A program made the position numbers and the translations under genes. The notes under the pieces are model-generated. The model searched no databases, was not told where the DNA came from, and worked only from the letters and a program-made list of their open reading frames with translations. Below, piece by piece: positions 39,927 through 49,879 of a DNA stretch of 64,000 bases. The stretch's first letter is position 1; every line of letters begins with the position of its first letter. Source of the DNA: Ruminococcus difficilis (lineage in GTDB: Bacteria; Bacillota_A; Clostridia; Oscillospirales; Acutalibacteraceae); the NCBI RefSeq assembly GCF_016680995.1, contig NZ_JAEQMG010000040.1, forward strand, positions 1-64,000, in the 5' to 3' direction.

Positions 39927-41522
39927 ATGAAAAAAGTACTATCCCTTCTTTTAGCGATTTGCCTGATCGTATCGTTGCTCGCGGCATGCGGCGGCAACAA
40001 ATCCGGCGACCCTGTAGATAACAATAAGGCGGAGGCGTCAAAGGACAAATATCGCGATTACTATCAGGTATGGATCGGATCGTTCTGCGATTCCAACAAT
40101 GACAAGATCGGCGATCTGCCCGGCGTGCTTTCCAAGCTGGATTATATCAATGACGGCGATCCCAACGGCGGCGACGACCTCGGCGCCGACGGTATCTGGC
40201 TCTCGCCGATGATGCCGTCACAGTCCTACCACAAGTACAATGTGCGCGACTACTTCAATATCGATCCCGATTTCGGAACGCTCGAGGACTTCGATAAGCT
40301 GCTCACCGCGTGCCATGAACGCGGCGTCAAGGTCATCATCGATCTGGTGCTCAATCACAGCGGTAATGACCACGAGTTCTTCGAGAAAGCAGGCGAAGAA
40401 CTGCGCGAGGGCAAAGAAGACGGCTACGCGCGCTATTATAATGTGTCAAAAACACAGGACAGCACCTATAATCGCCCCGTCATGGGTTCCGATTATTACT
40501 ATGAGGGACAGTTTGATTCCACGATGCCCGACTGGAACCTGAGCTATCAGGGAACCCGTGATTATTTTGAAAAGGTCACCAAATTCTGGCTTGACAGAGG
40601 CGTAGACGGCTTCCGTCTTGACGCGATCAAGCACTTTGAAGATAAGGATACCGACGGCGTCGAGTTCATGAAGTGGTTCTATCAGATGGCACAGGGCTAC
40701 AACCCCGACGTCTATATGGTCGGTGAGAACTGGTCTGAGTCCGGCGACATCTATGAGATGTACGACAGCGGCATCGACAGCCAGTTCAACTTTAAGTTCG
40801 CCGGCAACGGCGGCGAGTTCATCGTCGCGTCACACGGCAATGTGGCGGACATGGCGACCAAGCTCAAAAAGTTTGACGATAATATCAAGAAGCACAACGA
40901 AAAGGCGATCAACGCCAACTTCCTGAGCAATCACGATATGCTGCGTCTGTACAGCATACTGGAAGAGGAAGATAATAAGATGGCTGCGGCGCTGTATATG
41001 CTCGCGCCCGGCAACACCTTCACCTATTACGGCGAAGAGATCGGTATCGAAGCACCGTCCTCCAAAGGCGACGCCAACTACCGCACCGCGATGATCTGGG
41101 ATAACGAGAATCTGCCCGATATCAAGTTCCAGGGCTCACCCGCCGTGCAGAAGAACGAGCTCGGCGGCGTGGAGCAGCAGCTCGGTCAGGAGCACAGCCT
41201 GCTGAACACCTACCGCAAGCTGATCAAGATCCGCCTGCAAAATCCCGAGATCGCCCGCGGCAGCATCGAAAAGGTCGTGGATTTCGAAGATCCCATGTGC
41301 ACCGGCTTGCTGATCAATTATAACGACAGCCGTGTGCTGGTCATCCATAACGGCGGCAAAGAGGCAAAGGAGCTGACGATCGATGCGATCGAAAAGCCCG
41401 AGCTCAGAGGCTGGTCGACCGCGGATAAGGCGGAGAGCCCCTCCACAGAGACCCCGAAGCTCTCCAATACCAAGCTTTCTGTTCCCGCCAGAACATCTGT
41501 CGTCCTCAAGGAAAAGAAATAA
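39927..41522 (+). CDS. Surface alpha-amylase-family (GH13) lipoprotein
   Basis: A protein of 531 residues. Lipobox LLAAC (Cys about 20), short polar spacer, then a GH13 barrel. YQVWIGSFCDSNNDKIGDLPGV starts region I-like sequence, DLVLNHSG is region I, and GFRLDAIKH holds the nucleophile Asp (about 231). VGENW holds the acid/base Glu (about 266), and FLSNHDM the transition-state Asp (about 336). The catalytic triad is complete. SNNDKIGD may form the small Ca site of neopullulanase-like enzymes. A C-terminal beta domain follows. It is tethered outside the membrane next to the maltodextrin importer, where it would trim malto-oligosaccharides. AGGAGAG lies upstream of ATG. Confidence 0.93.
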   Translation: MKKVLSLLLAICLIVSLLAACGGNKSGDPVDNNKAEASKDKYRDYYQVWIGSFCDSNNDKIGDLPGVLSKLDYINDGDPNGGDDLGADGIWLSPMMPSQSYHKYNVRDYFNIDPDFGTLEDFDKLLTACHERGVKVIIDLVLNHSGNDHEFFEKAGEELREGKEDGYARYYNVSKTQDSTYNRPVMGSDYYYEGQFDSTMPDWNLSYQGTRDYFEKVTKFWLDRGVDGFRLDAIKHFEDKDTDGVEFMKWFYQMAQGYNPDVYMVGENWSESGDIYEMYDSGIDSQFNFKFAGNGGEFIVASHGNVADMATKLKKFDDNIKKHNEKAINANFLSNHDMLRLYSILEEEDNKMAAALYMLAPGNTFTYYGEEIGIEAPSSKGDANYRTAMIWDNENLPDIKFQGSPAVQKNELGGVEQQLGQEHSLLNTYRKLIKIRLQNPEIARGSIEKVVDFEDPMCTGLLINYNDSRVLVIHNGGKEAKELTIDAIEKPELRGWSTADKAESPSTETPKLSNTKLSVPARTSVVLKEKK

Positions 41523-41566
41523 TGTCAATCCCCGGTGAGCTTCCTCCCATTTGATCCAACAAAACA

Positions 41567-41597
41567 GCGCCCGACCGCGATGGTCGGGCGCATTTTT
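41567..41597. terminator. Terminator after the amylase gene
   Basis: GCGCCCGACC / GGTCGGGCGC stem with a 5-nt loop, followed by ATTTTTC on the plus strand and TGTTTTG on the minus strand. It serves converging genes. Confidence 0.88.
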
Positions 41598-41673
41598 CAT
41601 TGTTCGGTATAGGGGAGGGGATCGATCCGATTTTATTGTATTTGTCGTGCGATCAAAGCGGACGCGCTATTGA

Positions 41674-42585
41674 TCAGCCGACAAAGACGAGGATGTCGTT
41701 GATGACGTCATCCTTGCAAAAATCCTGAAGGATCTCGTGACGATAGCCCTCATAGAGCTTCATATGGACATTGGCGCCTTTCTCCTTGAGAAGCGCAAAG
41801 ACCTTTTTGATGCCCTTGCCGTGTTCGCCGACGGGATCCTCACTGCCGGAGAGCAGGAGGATGGGCATTTTCTTGTTGATCTTATCGAACCAGCCCTGAT
41901 CGTTGCTGTATTTGTTCAGCTTCACCAGATCCTGCATCGCGGAAACCGTGAACAAAAAGGTGCACAGCGGATCCTTGCGATAACGGTCACGGTTCGCTCT
42001 GTCCACGGAAAGCCACGCGTATTTATCGTTTTCATGCTCAAATCCCTTGTTGTAGGAGCCGAACGCCATCGAGTAGATCAGGTCGGAGTAGCCGCGGGTA
42101 CCCTTGAGCTTTTTCAGTACACCGCTCAGCGCGATGCCCGCGCCCGAAGCGGGATTGGGACCGCCGGTGCCCATGATGATCAGCTTGTCGCAGTGATCGT
42201 ACTTCGCGGCGGTCAGGCGCACGATGAACGAGCCCATGCTGTGCCCCATGAGGATCAACGGGAGCGCCTTGCCCATCTCGTTTTTCACTTCTTTGCCGAA
42301 GAGGAACACATCGTCCACCAACAGCCTCCAGCTGTCTTTCTCGGCAAAAAAGCCCAGTTCTTCCTTGGATGCGGTCTGACCGTGACCGATGTGGTCGTAT
42401 CCGAAGGTGATGTAGCCGGATTCCGCCATTTTTCGCATGAAGCCGTCATAGCGGCCGATATACTCGGTCATGCCGTGAACCACGTGGAATAAGCCCTTCG
42501 CCACTCCCTCGGGCAGATAGACTTTGCCCTTTAACATATGCTTTTTATCGGATGAGAGAACCTCTTTATCGATGACGCGTACCAT
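41674..42585 (-). CDS. Alpha/beta-hydrolase, monoacylglycerol-lipase-like
   Basis: A protein of 303 residues in the Hydrolase_4 (serine aminopeptidase S33/monoglyceride lipase) group. HVVHGMTEYIGRY forms the oxyanion region. The nucleophile is the Ser of GHSMGS (about 118), the acid Asp is in SGSEDPVG (about 247), and the His is in YEGYRHEIL (about 281). YDHIGHGQT is also characteristic. There is no signal peptide, so it acts in the cytoplasm on lipid esters or similar substrates. GAGGT lies upstream. It stands alone between the amylase and a large transporter gene. Confidence 0.88.
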   Translation of the reverse strand: MVRVIDKEVLSSDKKHMLKGKVYLPEGVAKGLFHVVHGMTEYIGRYDGFMRKMAESGYITFGYDHIGHGQTASKEELGFFAEKDSWRLLVDDVFLFGKEVKNEMGKALPLILMGHSMGSFIVRLTAAKYDHCDKLIIMGTGGPNPASGAGIALSGVLKKLKGTRGYSDLIYSMAFGSYNKGFEHENDKYAWLSVDRANRDRYRKDPLCTFLFTVSAMQDLVKLNKYSNDQGWFDKINKKMPILLLSGSEDPVGEHGKGIKKVFALLKEKGANVHMKLYEGYRHEILQDFCKDDVINDILVFVG

Positions 42586-42642
42586 AATAAACCTCCGTTT
42601 TCGTTCGGTATTTGCGAGTCAATTTGTTCGTCGAGTCGTTTT

Positions 42643-45600
42643 TTATTCGGAGCGCAGTGCCGTGACGGGATCGCTCTTAGCCGCTTTGCGCGACGGGATG
42701 ATACCGCCGATGAGCGTCAGCACGATGCTCAGCAGGATCAGGATCCCCGCGGCGGCAGGCGGCAGGATCGCGTTTATGTTCTGCTGATTGGTCAGCGAAT
42801 GCAGGATCGCGTTCGCCGGTATGATGATCAGCGCGGTGATACCCACGCCGATCACACCCGCCAAGGCGCCGATGATGAAGGTCTCGGCGTTGAACACCTG
42901 AGAGATATTGCGCTTGGACGCGCCGATCGCCCTGAGGATGCCGATCTCCTTTTTGCGCTCCAGCACGCTGATATAGGTGATGACGCCGATCATGATGGAC
43001 GATACCACCAGCGAGACTGCGACAAACGCGATCAGGATATAGCTGATGGCGTTGATGATCATCGTGATCGAGCTCATCAGCGCGTCGACGATGTCGGTGT
43101 ATTCGATCACCTTATCGTCGTCACCCGCCGCTTTCATCCGATCGTTATAATCGCTGATCAGATCCTTGATGTGCTGTTTACTGTCAAAGTCCTTGGGATA
43201 GATGGTGATGGTGGACGGATTATCGAGGTCGGCATAGCCCAGCTTTCTGAGGTTGCCGTCATAGGAGCTCTGTGTCGTGGACAACAGCGATACCATCAGA
43301 TCCTTGAGCTCCTCGGCGGTCATCTCGGTCTTGAAGAGATCCGCCAGTGTGTCGGTGTTGAAGTCAAAGGCGCTGAGCAGGTTATCCGAGATACCGGAGG
43401 TCAGGGAAGCCATGCTCGACTGCAGAGCGGAGGTGATCTGACCGGTCATCGCGGAGATGATCTTTGTCATCACGCCGCTCAGCTGTGCCGTCACGATGTC
43501 GGAGTATTTGGATACGCTGCTTTCGAGGGCGGAGGTGTCGATCGCGTCGGCAACAGCGTCCTTGATCAGCGAGGTAGCCTCATCGGTGGCGAGGTACTTG
43601 GTGAACGAGGTCAGCAGGTAGGACGCCGAGGGCAGATCATGGCTGTCGGCGTAGCTCTCATATCCGCTGACGAGCTGAGAAGCCATACTGTTGAGCTCCT
43701 CGTCGGTCGGGGAGAGCGACTCCACCTTTTTGCGCAGTCCTTCCGCACCGTCCGTGAGGATCTGCTTTGCGTCATCGGACTGCATGTACTCGGCGATATG
43801 GGTATAATCGTCAAGCTCATAGTTGTGTTTTGTCAGCCACAGCGGATATCCCGCGATCAGGTTTTCGGCGATAGCGGAGATATCCTCCTCCTTGATCGCG
43901 TCGTCACTGTGCTTGTTGAGATAGTCGTTGATGATGGATTTCAGCACCTCCTTGCCGTCGTCGGAGGTGAGGAACTGGCGCAGTGATGACGGCAGCTTGG
44001 AGATATCCGCGCGGCTGTCGGATGCCGAGTAGCTTTCATAGCCGCTGAGCAGCTTGGTGAACAGCGTTTTCATGGTGTCGGAGGTCATCGAGAAGTTGAT
44101 GTTCCCCAGCAGATCTTCGATCTCCGAGGCGCTGAGCTCGGGCATCAGGGAGCTGAAGTCGTCCGCCGAAACCGCCGAACTCATATCCATGCCGGAGAGA
44201 TCCATGTCGGAGAAATCGAGCCCGCTCAGATCCATGGAGGAAAGATCAAAGCCGCTGTCACCTAAGTTGAAAGCGTCAGTGATCGCGTCGCTGTCGACTG
44301 AGAACAGGGAGCTGAAATCCATATTCTTGTTGTTGGATTTGTCGTCGAAGGATTTACCGGTAAAGACGTCGATATCGGGATTCTCGATCTGATCCTTGAC
44401 GATCTGTGAATCCTTGGCGAGGTCGATGATATGCTGTGTCAGCGACGCGGGGTAGCCGATGCCGATATTGATCCGCGGGGAGGAGTTGTTGCCGTTTGGC
44501 TGGATGACGCCGACGATCTTCAGCGGCTCACCCTTCTCGTCGACCGTCTTTTTGACATAGCTCTTGTCGGAGCTGTGATCTGTCCAGACCTCATAGCTCT
44601 TGTCGTAGGTATAAAAATCCGTAACGGATACCATGCGGAATTCGATGCCGATAAAGTCGTCATATTCATAATGTCCCGGCTCGGAGATGTTGTCGACGGC
44701 TTTACCCTCCGAGAACTTGTTGATCATGTCCTCAAGCTCTTCGGGATCCTTCAATCCCATCGCGTACAGCGACATATCGGAGACTCTGCCGTTGGAGGAA
44801 AGCGCCAACACACATTCGTTGTAGCTTTCAGGCCATTTACCGGCTTTCAGGTCAAAGCCCGATTGGAAGAGCTCTTCATCCGCTGACATCGGGAAGAAGC
44901 TGTCGGTGCTGGTAAAGGTGGACAAAAGCCCGTTCGAGCTGCCGTCCGTTCCGGAAAAGCCCAGAGCGGAAAAGCTGGTGTCGGGATTCACCTGACGGTA
45001 ATCGTCCTCCGTCTGTCTGTAGATGCGCGGAACGATGTTGTAGTCATACTCGATCGACTGGACATGCTCATCGATATCGCACTCATCGCTCTCGAAATAT
45101 GCCTTGAGGGATTTCAGATCATTTTTGTTCATGCCGGAGAACATATTGGTGATCGTGCGCCATTCCTCTACGGACTTTTGATCCTCGGTCGAGGCGGAGG
45201 AGCTGCCGGACGCTGCCATCGAATCGGCGTACATCGACGTCAGGTTAAAGCTGGTATCGGTGATCTGCAAGGGATAATCTTGCAGACTGTCCTCCTCGAC
45301 GCTGCGGATATATTCATTCGCGCCATTGGACATCGCGAGGATCATCGCGATGCCGATGATGCCGATGGAACCGGCAAAGGCGACTAAGATCGTGCGCGCT
45401 TTCTTTGTCCAAAGGTTATTGAACGACAGCTGCAGCGAGGTCAGCAGCGACATAGAGGATTTGCCGAGGTTTTTATGGACAGCGTCGCTGCCCTCGGGGT
45501 TGAAGGGATCGGAGTCGGAGGTGATCTCACCGTCCTTGAGGGTCACGATACGCGTCGCGTATTGCTCGGCAAGCTCGGGGTTGTGGGTGACCATCACGAC

Positions 45601-46176
45601 CAGCCGATCCTCGGCGACCTTCTTGAGCAGATCCATGACCTGGATACTGGTATCACTGTCCAGCGCGCCGGTAGGTTCGTCGGCGAGCAGGATATCCGGA
45701 TCGTTGACCAGCGCGCGCGCGATCGCGACACGCTGCATCTGACCGCCGGAGAGCTGAGAGGGCTTTTTATGGATATGCTCCTCGAGCCCGACCTCCTTGA
45801 GCGCTTCAGTCGCGCGGCGGGCACGCTCATTGGCGCTGATACCGCTGATGGTCAGCGCGAGCTCGACATTTTTGAGAACCGTCTGGTGGGGGATGAGGTT
45901 GTAGCTCTGAAAGACGAATCCGACGGTATGGTTGCGGTAGGAGTCCCAGTCGCGGTCGGTATAGCGCTTTGTGCTCACGCCGTTGATGATCAGGTTGCCG
46001 TCGTCATAGCGATCCAGTCCGCCGATGATATTCAACAGGGTCGTTTTGCCGGAGCCGCTCTGTCCGAGGATCGCGACAAATTCATTGTCACGCAGGCTCA
46101 GTGACACGCCCTTGAGCGCCTCTTGCACCAGATTTCCCGTTTTATATACTTTTCGTATGCCTTCGATTTGCAGCAT
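42643..46176 (-). CDS. Giant MacB/FtsX-type ABC transporter, ATPase and permease fused
   Basis: A protein of 1177 residues. The N-terminal ATPase (1-225) has Walker A GQSGSGKTT (about 36-44), signature LSGGQ (about 142), Walker B ILLADEPTGALDSD and H-loop MVTHN. TM1 lies at about 262-284. A very large extracytoplasmic region of about 750 residues, rich in Ser/Asp and helical, includes runs such as DLSGLDFSDMDLSGMDMS. The C-terminal FtsX domain has three helices (about 1045-1170). Type VII ABC machines of this kind usually have a 200-250 residue periplasmic part, so this one is oversized. No partner genes adjoin. It could act in lipoprotein or peptide efflux or mechanotransmission; the substrate is unknown. 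Confidence 0.88.
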   Translation of the reverse strand: MLQIEGIRKVYKTGNLVQEALKGVSLSLRDNEFVAILGQSGSGKTTLLNIIGGLDRYDDGNLIINGVSTKRYTDRDWDSYRNHTVGFVFQSYNLIPHQTVLKNVELALTISGISANERARRATEALKEVGLEEHIHKKPSQLSGGQMQRVAIARALVNDPDILLADEPTGALDSDTSIQVMDLLKKVAEDRLVVMVTHNPELAEQYATRIVTLKDGEITSDSDPFNPEGSDAVHKNLGKSSMSLLTSLQLSFNNLWTKKARTILVAFAGSIGIIGIAMILAMSNGANEYIRSVEEDSLQDYPLQITDTSFNLTSMYADSMAASGSSSASTEDQKSVEEWRTITNMFSGMNKNDLKSLKAYFESDECDIDEHVQSIEYDYNIVPRIYRQTEDDYRQVNPDTSFSALGFSGTDGSSNGLLSTFTSTDSFFPMSADEELFQSGFDLKAGKWPESYNECVLALSSNGRVSDMSLYAMGLKDPEELEDMINKFSEGKAVDNISEPGHYEYDDFIGIEFRMVSVTDFYTYDKSYEVWTDHSSDKSYVKKTVDEKGEPLKIVGVIQPNGNNSSPRINIGIGYPASLTQHIIDLAKDSQIVKDQIENPDIDVFTGKSFDDKSNNKNMDFSSLFSVDSDAITDAFNLGDSGFDLSSMDLSGLDFSDMDLSGMDMSSAVSADDFSSLMPELSASEIEDLLGNINFSMTSDTMKTLFTKLLSGYESYSASDSRADISKLPSSLRQFLTSDDGKEVLKSIINDYLNKHSDDAIKEEDISAIAENLIAGYPLWLTKHNYELDDYTHIAEYMQSDDAKQILTDGAEGLRKKVESLSPTDEELNSMASQLVSGYESYADSHDLPSASYLLTSFTKYLATDEATSLIKDAVADAIDTSALESSVSKYSDIVTAQLSGVMTKIISAMTGQITSALQSSMASLTSGISDNLLSAFDFNTDTLADLFKTEMTAEELKDLMVSLLSTTQSSYDGNLRKLGYADLDNPSTITIYPKDFDSKQHIKDLISDYNDRMKAAGDDDKVIEYTDIVDALMSSITMIINAISYILIAFVAVSLVVSSIMIGVITYISVLERKKEIGILRAIGASKRNISQVFNAETFIIGALAGVIGVGITALIIIPANAILHSLTNQQNINAILPPAAAGILILLSIVLTLIGGIIPSRKAAKSDPVTALRSE

Positions 46177-46350
46177 CGTTTTCTCCTTTGCGGGGCAGAG
46201 GTTGATGTTCTATATTATATGTTATATATAATGATATAATCGTCTACTTTCTTAGCCTATATTATAGCGGGAAACGGGGGTGAAGTAAATAGATTTCCGC
46301 AAAGATTCACAATAAATTTCAAAGAAGGCATAATCATGCACCTGACCCGC

Positions 46351-46392
46351 AAAAAAACATCCCCCGGGCACACTGCCCAAAGCGGGGATGTT
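46351..46392 (-). terminator. Terminator after the glycosyltransferase gene
   Basis: On the minus strand AACATCCCC and GGGGATGTT pair around an inner GGGC/GCCC stem and end in TTTTTTTGCGGG. Confidence 0.88.
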
Positions 46393-46434
46393 CTCATACA
46401 GATCGTTATGGTGAGCCGGATAAGGGTGGGGAGA

Positions 46435-47706
46435 TCACGTTTTGTCGTTCTCCTCTGCCAGCCGCTTCGCCAGCTCAATGATATTCTGACACGAGTTCTT
46501 GCGCACATAGCTGCGGCAGCTCTCGCGCATGGATTCCAGCTTAGCTCTGTCCTTGAGCAGACTGCCGACCGTCTCGGCTGCCTTGCTGCTTTCCTCTAAG
46601 ATCACGCCGATGTTGTTCTCCACCAACAGCGCCGCGTTCTGCTCCTCCTGTCCGGGATACGCCTTGAACACGACCATCGGCAGCGCGCAGGCGATGCTCT
46701 CGGAGGTGGTCAGACCGCCGGGCTTGGTGACGATCAGATCACTCGCGTGCATATAATCGTCGACGTTGTTGATAAAGAAAAACAGCTTGGTCGGCTTATG
46801 ATCCTCGATCGTGCGGCGGAAGGTGCGGTTCAGCTGTTCCACGACACTTTCCGTCTGATAGTACATATAGCGCAGGACGTTATCGTCGGGGAAGCGTCGG
46901 AGCAATTCGGGCTCCTCCTCGGTGACGAACTCCTTCTCGTCATTGAGCAGCATTTGGAACGCGTCATACAGCTTTTGGTTGCGGCCGGTGATGACGATGA
47001 TCTGGTAGTCGACGTCGATCTTTTGCAGATTCTCATAGATCTCGAGGATATCCGTCACGCCGAAGCTGCCCGCCATGATCAGCACGGTGAGCTTATCCTT
47101 GTCAAAGCCCAGCTCCTCAAGCACCTCCTCACGGCTTTTGCCGTTGCCCTCATAGAACTGCTCAAACACCGGATGACCGTAGTCAAAGATCGTGTCGCGT
47201 TCGATCCCGTATTCATCCGCTAAGATATCCTTTGCCTGTGAAGAGGCGGTGATATAGGCGGTGATACCGTCCGAGATGTAGGTGCGGTGGGGCAGAAAAT
47301 CCGTGACGATGGAGATCAGCGGAATATGGATGCTGCCCTCCTGATTCATATAGCCGACGATCGCGCCCGCGAACGGATGACAGCTGATGATAGCGTCGGG
47401 ATTGAGCTCTTCGATCTTGCTTTGCAGGCGTTTGCTGCATTGCTGATAGATGATGTTCACCGTATCGGACAGCGGAGATTTTTTATCGGAGCTTTTATAC
47501 ATCGCGCCGAACAGCGCGGGCGTCAGGGTGACCAGCGCCTTATATCCCTTGACGACGGTGAAGTTCAGCGCCGGGGAGCATTCCTCGATCGCGTCGATGA
47601 TCGCGACGTTCGTATCGGGTTGATTCTTTTCGACATATGTTCTCAGCGCGTCGGCAGCGCGGTTATGACCTCCGCCGGTCGAGGCGGTCAGGATCAGGAT
47701 ATTCAA
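46435..47706 (-). CDS. Processive diacylglycerol glucosyltransferase-like glycosyltransferase (GT28/MGDG synthase type)
   Basis: A protein of 423 residues. The acceptor domain starts ILILTASTGGGHNRAADAL (the G-G-G-H-x-x-A-A motif of MGDG synthase/UgtP). CHPFAGAIVGYMNQ and VTDFLPHRTYIS follow, then the nucleotide-sugar domain with MAGSFGVTDI and TKPGGLTTSESIACALPMV. It would transfer glucose or galactose from UDP-sugar to diacylglycerol at the inner membrane face, making glycolipids and possibly the anchor for lipoteichoic acid. The start is TTG 47706, since AAAGG lies 8 nt upstream and no ATG in the frame has a ribosome-binding site. Confidence 0.88.
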   Translation of the reverse strand: MNILILTASTGGGHNRAADALRTYVEKNQPDTNVAIIDAIEECSPALNFTVVKGYKALVTLTPALFGAMYKSSDKKSPLSDTVNIIYQQCSKRLQSKIEELNPDAIISCHPFAGAIVGYMNQEGSIHIPLISIVTDFLPHRTYISDGITAYITASSQAKDILADEYGIERDTIFDYGHPVFEQFYEGNGKSREEVLEELGFDKDKLTVLIMAGSFGVTDILEIYENLQKIDVDYQIIVITGRNQKLYDAFQMLLNDEKEFVTEEEPELLRRFPDDNVLRYMYYQTESVVEQLNRTFRRTIEDHKPTKLFFFINNVDDYMHASDLIVTKPGGLTTSESIACALPMVVFKAYPGQEEQNAALLVENNIGVILEESSKAAETVGSLLKDRAKLESMRESCRSYVRKNSCQNIIELAKRLAEENDKT

Positions 47707-48025
47707 TAGTATCGCCTTTCTTTCATATGGATAGTGCCGCGAACATCCTCTGTTCGGTGGCATACATCTATATTATAGCCTATTCATTGAAAGAGTGCAA
47801 CGCTGATTTTGGCGATTCCGAAAAATATCTATACTAATATAATAGATGTCACCCGTTGAGTATCCGAACACAAACAGCCATGGTCACGGAAATTTTATGT
47901 CCATAATTCTTTAACAGATTATTAATCCTTTTTTTCTGGTGTATGATATAATTAACTATACTGGGTAGATATGGGTTTCCGTATCACACCCGTATGATCG
48001 ATCTACTATAAAGGAAGTGGTTGTT

Positions 48026-49732
48026 ATGGCAGATAAAAAATCCAACACCATGGAATTAGACGCTATATTGGCAGAATCACGTACACGCAGGACAGGCTCC
48101 CCCGCGCCGTCAAACGCACCGAAGAGAAACGGCGCGAATCCGCGACAGTCCGCGCCTCGTCCGACTGCGCCGCGGCGCAATCTGAATGAGGATTTCATCG
48201 TTGTGGATGACGGCAGGGCTGACGCGCCCCGTCCGAACGGTCCCTCGAGAAGGGCGCCTCATCCCGATGATCGCTATGATTATGACGCGCCTAAGCCGAA
48301 GAAGAAAAAGAAGACAGGCCTGATCGTCACGCTGTGCATCGTCGGTATCATCCTGATCGCGGCACTCGGCGCTTTTGCCCTGTATATGTTCTCCGGATCG
48401 GGCACCGGTCCCGAAAGCACCTTCTCCGATAATGTCTATGTCAACGGCAAATCCCTCAAGGATCTGACGATGGAAGAGGCGAAGACCCTGATGAAGACCG
48501 TCGAGAACGACCTCGCGGCAGGCATCAAGGTCGACGTCAAGGCAGGGGACAAGTCCTATCATTATACCAAGGATGATTTCAAGTATTCCTTCGATACCGA
48601 GGCGGTTCTGAACGAGGCAAAGCAGTATTCCGAGGAAAAGGGCATCAAGACCGAGGACAAGAACTACGAGATCAAGATGACCGTCGATGACTCCACCTGC
48701 AAGGATCTTGTCACCAAGATCGCCGCTGATGTCAAGCAGGACGCCAAGGACGCCAAGGTGACCGATTTCGATCCCGACGCGGATTCGATGTTCACGATCT
48801 CCGCCGAGTCCAAGGGCGCCACGCTGGACGAGACCACCAGCCTCAACGCGCTGTCCACCTTCATCAAGAACGGCAATATCGCGGGCACGGTCGACGCGAC
48901 CGTCAAGGAGGTCGAGCCCGAAATCACGGCGGATTACCTCAAGAAGAATATCACCAAGCTCTCCGAATTCTCGACCACCTCGACCAACAACTCCAACGGT
49001 AACGAGAACATGCGCGTTTCGTTAGCGGCGTGCAACGGCTCGATCATTGAGCCCGGCGAGACATGGTCCTTCAACGACCATACCGGCAACTCCAACCTCG
49101 AGTCCAACGGCTACAAGCCTGCCGGCGTTATCGTCGAGGGACGCAGCGAGACCGGTGTCGGCGGCGGTATCTGCCAGTCCTCCACCACCATCTACAACGC
49201 CTGCATCCTCTGCGGCATGGACGTCGTCGAGCGCGAGTGCCACTATTATAAATCGGTATACGTTGACGCGGGTCGTGACGCGACCGTCGACTACGGCAAC
49301 ATCGACCTCAAGGTCAACAATCCCTTCAAGTACCAGCTCTTCATGAAGTGCTGGATGGACGGCACACAGCTCAATTGCGAGATCTACGGTCTGGAGAACC
49401 CCAAGTTCGACGATATCGAGATCAACACCTCCTCGCCCACCTATTTCGGCAACGGCTACAAGGTCACGACCACCCGCACCTACCTGAAGGACGGCAGCGA
49501 GGTCGATTCCGACGACCTGCCCTCCTCCACCTACTATACCTCCGCTCCGTCATCGGGCTCCTCCGGTAACTCCGGCGGCGGCTCCGGCAACAGCGGCGGC
49601 GGTGATTCCGGCGGCAACGAAGATTCCGGCGGCGGTGAAGAAGCGCCCGCGCAGGAGGCTCCCGCACAGGAAGCGCCCGCAGAGCAGCCCGCGGCAAACG
49701 GCGGCGGTGCAGGCGAACAAGCCCCGCAGTAA
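48026..49732 (+). CDS. VanW-domain membrane-anchored protein with low-complexity ends
   Basis: A protein of 568 residues. A disordered cytoplasmic N-terminus (about 1-95) is rich in Pro, Arg and Asn and ends in KKKKK. One membrane helix (about 99-120) follows. The extracytoplasmic part has two YkuD/VanW-associated putative peptidoglycan-binding-like repeats, then the VanW domain: NMRVSLAACNGSIIEPGETWSFND, GVGGGICQSSTTIYNACILCGMDVVER. A Gly/Ser and PAQEA-rich tail ends it. VanW proteins are widespread in Firmicutes and probably act at the cell wall, but their reaction is unknown. They do not by themselves confer vancomycin resistance. AAGGAAG lies 9 nt before ATG 48026. Confidence 0.88.
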   Translation: MADKKSNTMELDAILAESRTRRTGSPAPSNAPKRNGANPRQSAPRPTAPRRNLNEDFIVVDDGRADAPRPNGPSRRAPHPDDRYDYDAPKPKKKKKTGLIVTLCIVGIILIAALGAFALYMFSGSGTGPESTFSDNVYVNGKSLKDLTMEEAKTLMKTVENDLAAGIKVDVKAGDKSYHYTKDDFKYSFDTEAVLNEAKQYSEEKGIKTEDKNYEIKMTVDDSTCKDLVTKIAADVKQDAKDAKVTDFDPDADSMFTISAESKGATLDETTSLNALSTFIKNGNIAGTVDATVKEVEPEITADYLKKNITKLSEFSTTSTNNSNGNENMRVSLAACNGSIIEPGETWSFNDHTGNSNLESNGYKPAGVIVEGRSETGVGGGICQSSTTIYNACILCGMDVVERECHYYKSVYVDAGRDATVDYGNIDLKVNNPFKYQLFMKCWMDGTQLNCEIYGLENPKFDDIEINTSSPTYFGNGYKVTTTRTYLKDGSEVDSDDLPSSTYYTSAPSSGSSGNSGGGSGNSGGGDSGGNEDSGGGEEAPAQEAPAQEAPAEQPAANGGGAGEQAPQ

Positions 49733-49744
49733 ACCCAATATCCA

Positions 49745-49771
49745 TCCCCCTGTCTCGGCAGGGGGATTTTT
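49745..49771 (+). terminator. Terminator after the VanW gene
   Basis: TCCCCCTG / CAGGGGGA stem followed by TTTTTAT. Confidence 0.88.
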
Positions 49772-49798
49772 ATAACTCTTGCAATCTCAACTGCAAAT

Positions 49799-49850
49799 CG
49801 TCATTGCGAACCTATTGGCACGCGTGTCAATAGGTGTGGCAATCTCAACC
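49799..49850. repeat. GTCATTGCGA...GTGGCAATCTCAACC repeat
   Basis: CGTCATTGCGAACCTATTGG, an ACACGCGTGT-like palindrome and GTGTGGCAATCTCAACCGAA. The ends and central palindrome recur at 54898-54955, 55145-55202 and, split by another repeat, at 57260-57357. Confidence 0.7.
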
Positions 49851-49879
49851 GAATTAAGCCGATCCTCCGGGGGGCACAT

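Noticed and set aside
48026..49732. Vancomycin resistance determinant
   Set aside because: VanW domains occur widely in Firmicutes without resistance, and no vanHAX, vanRS or D-Ala-D-Lac ligase is present.
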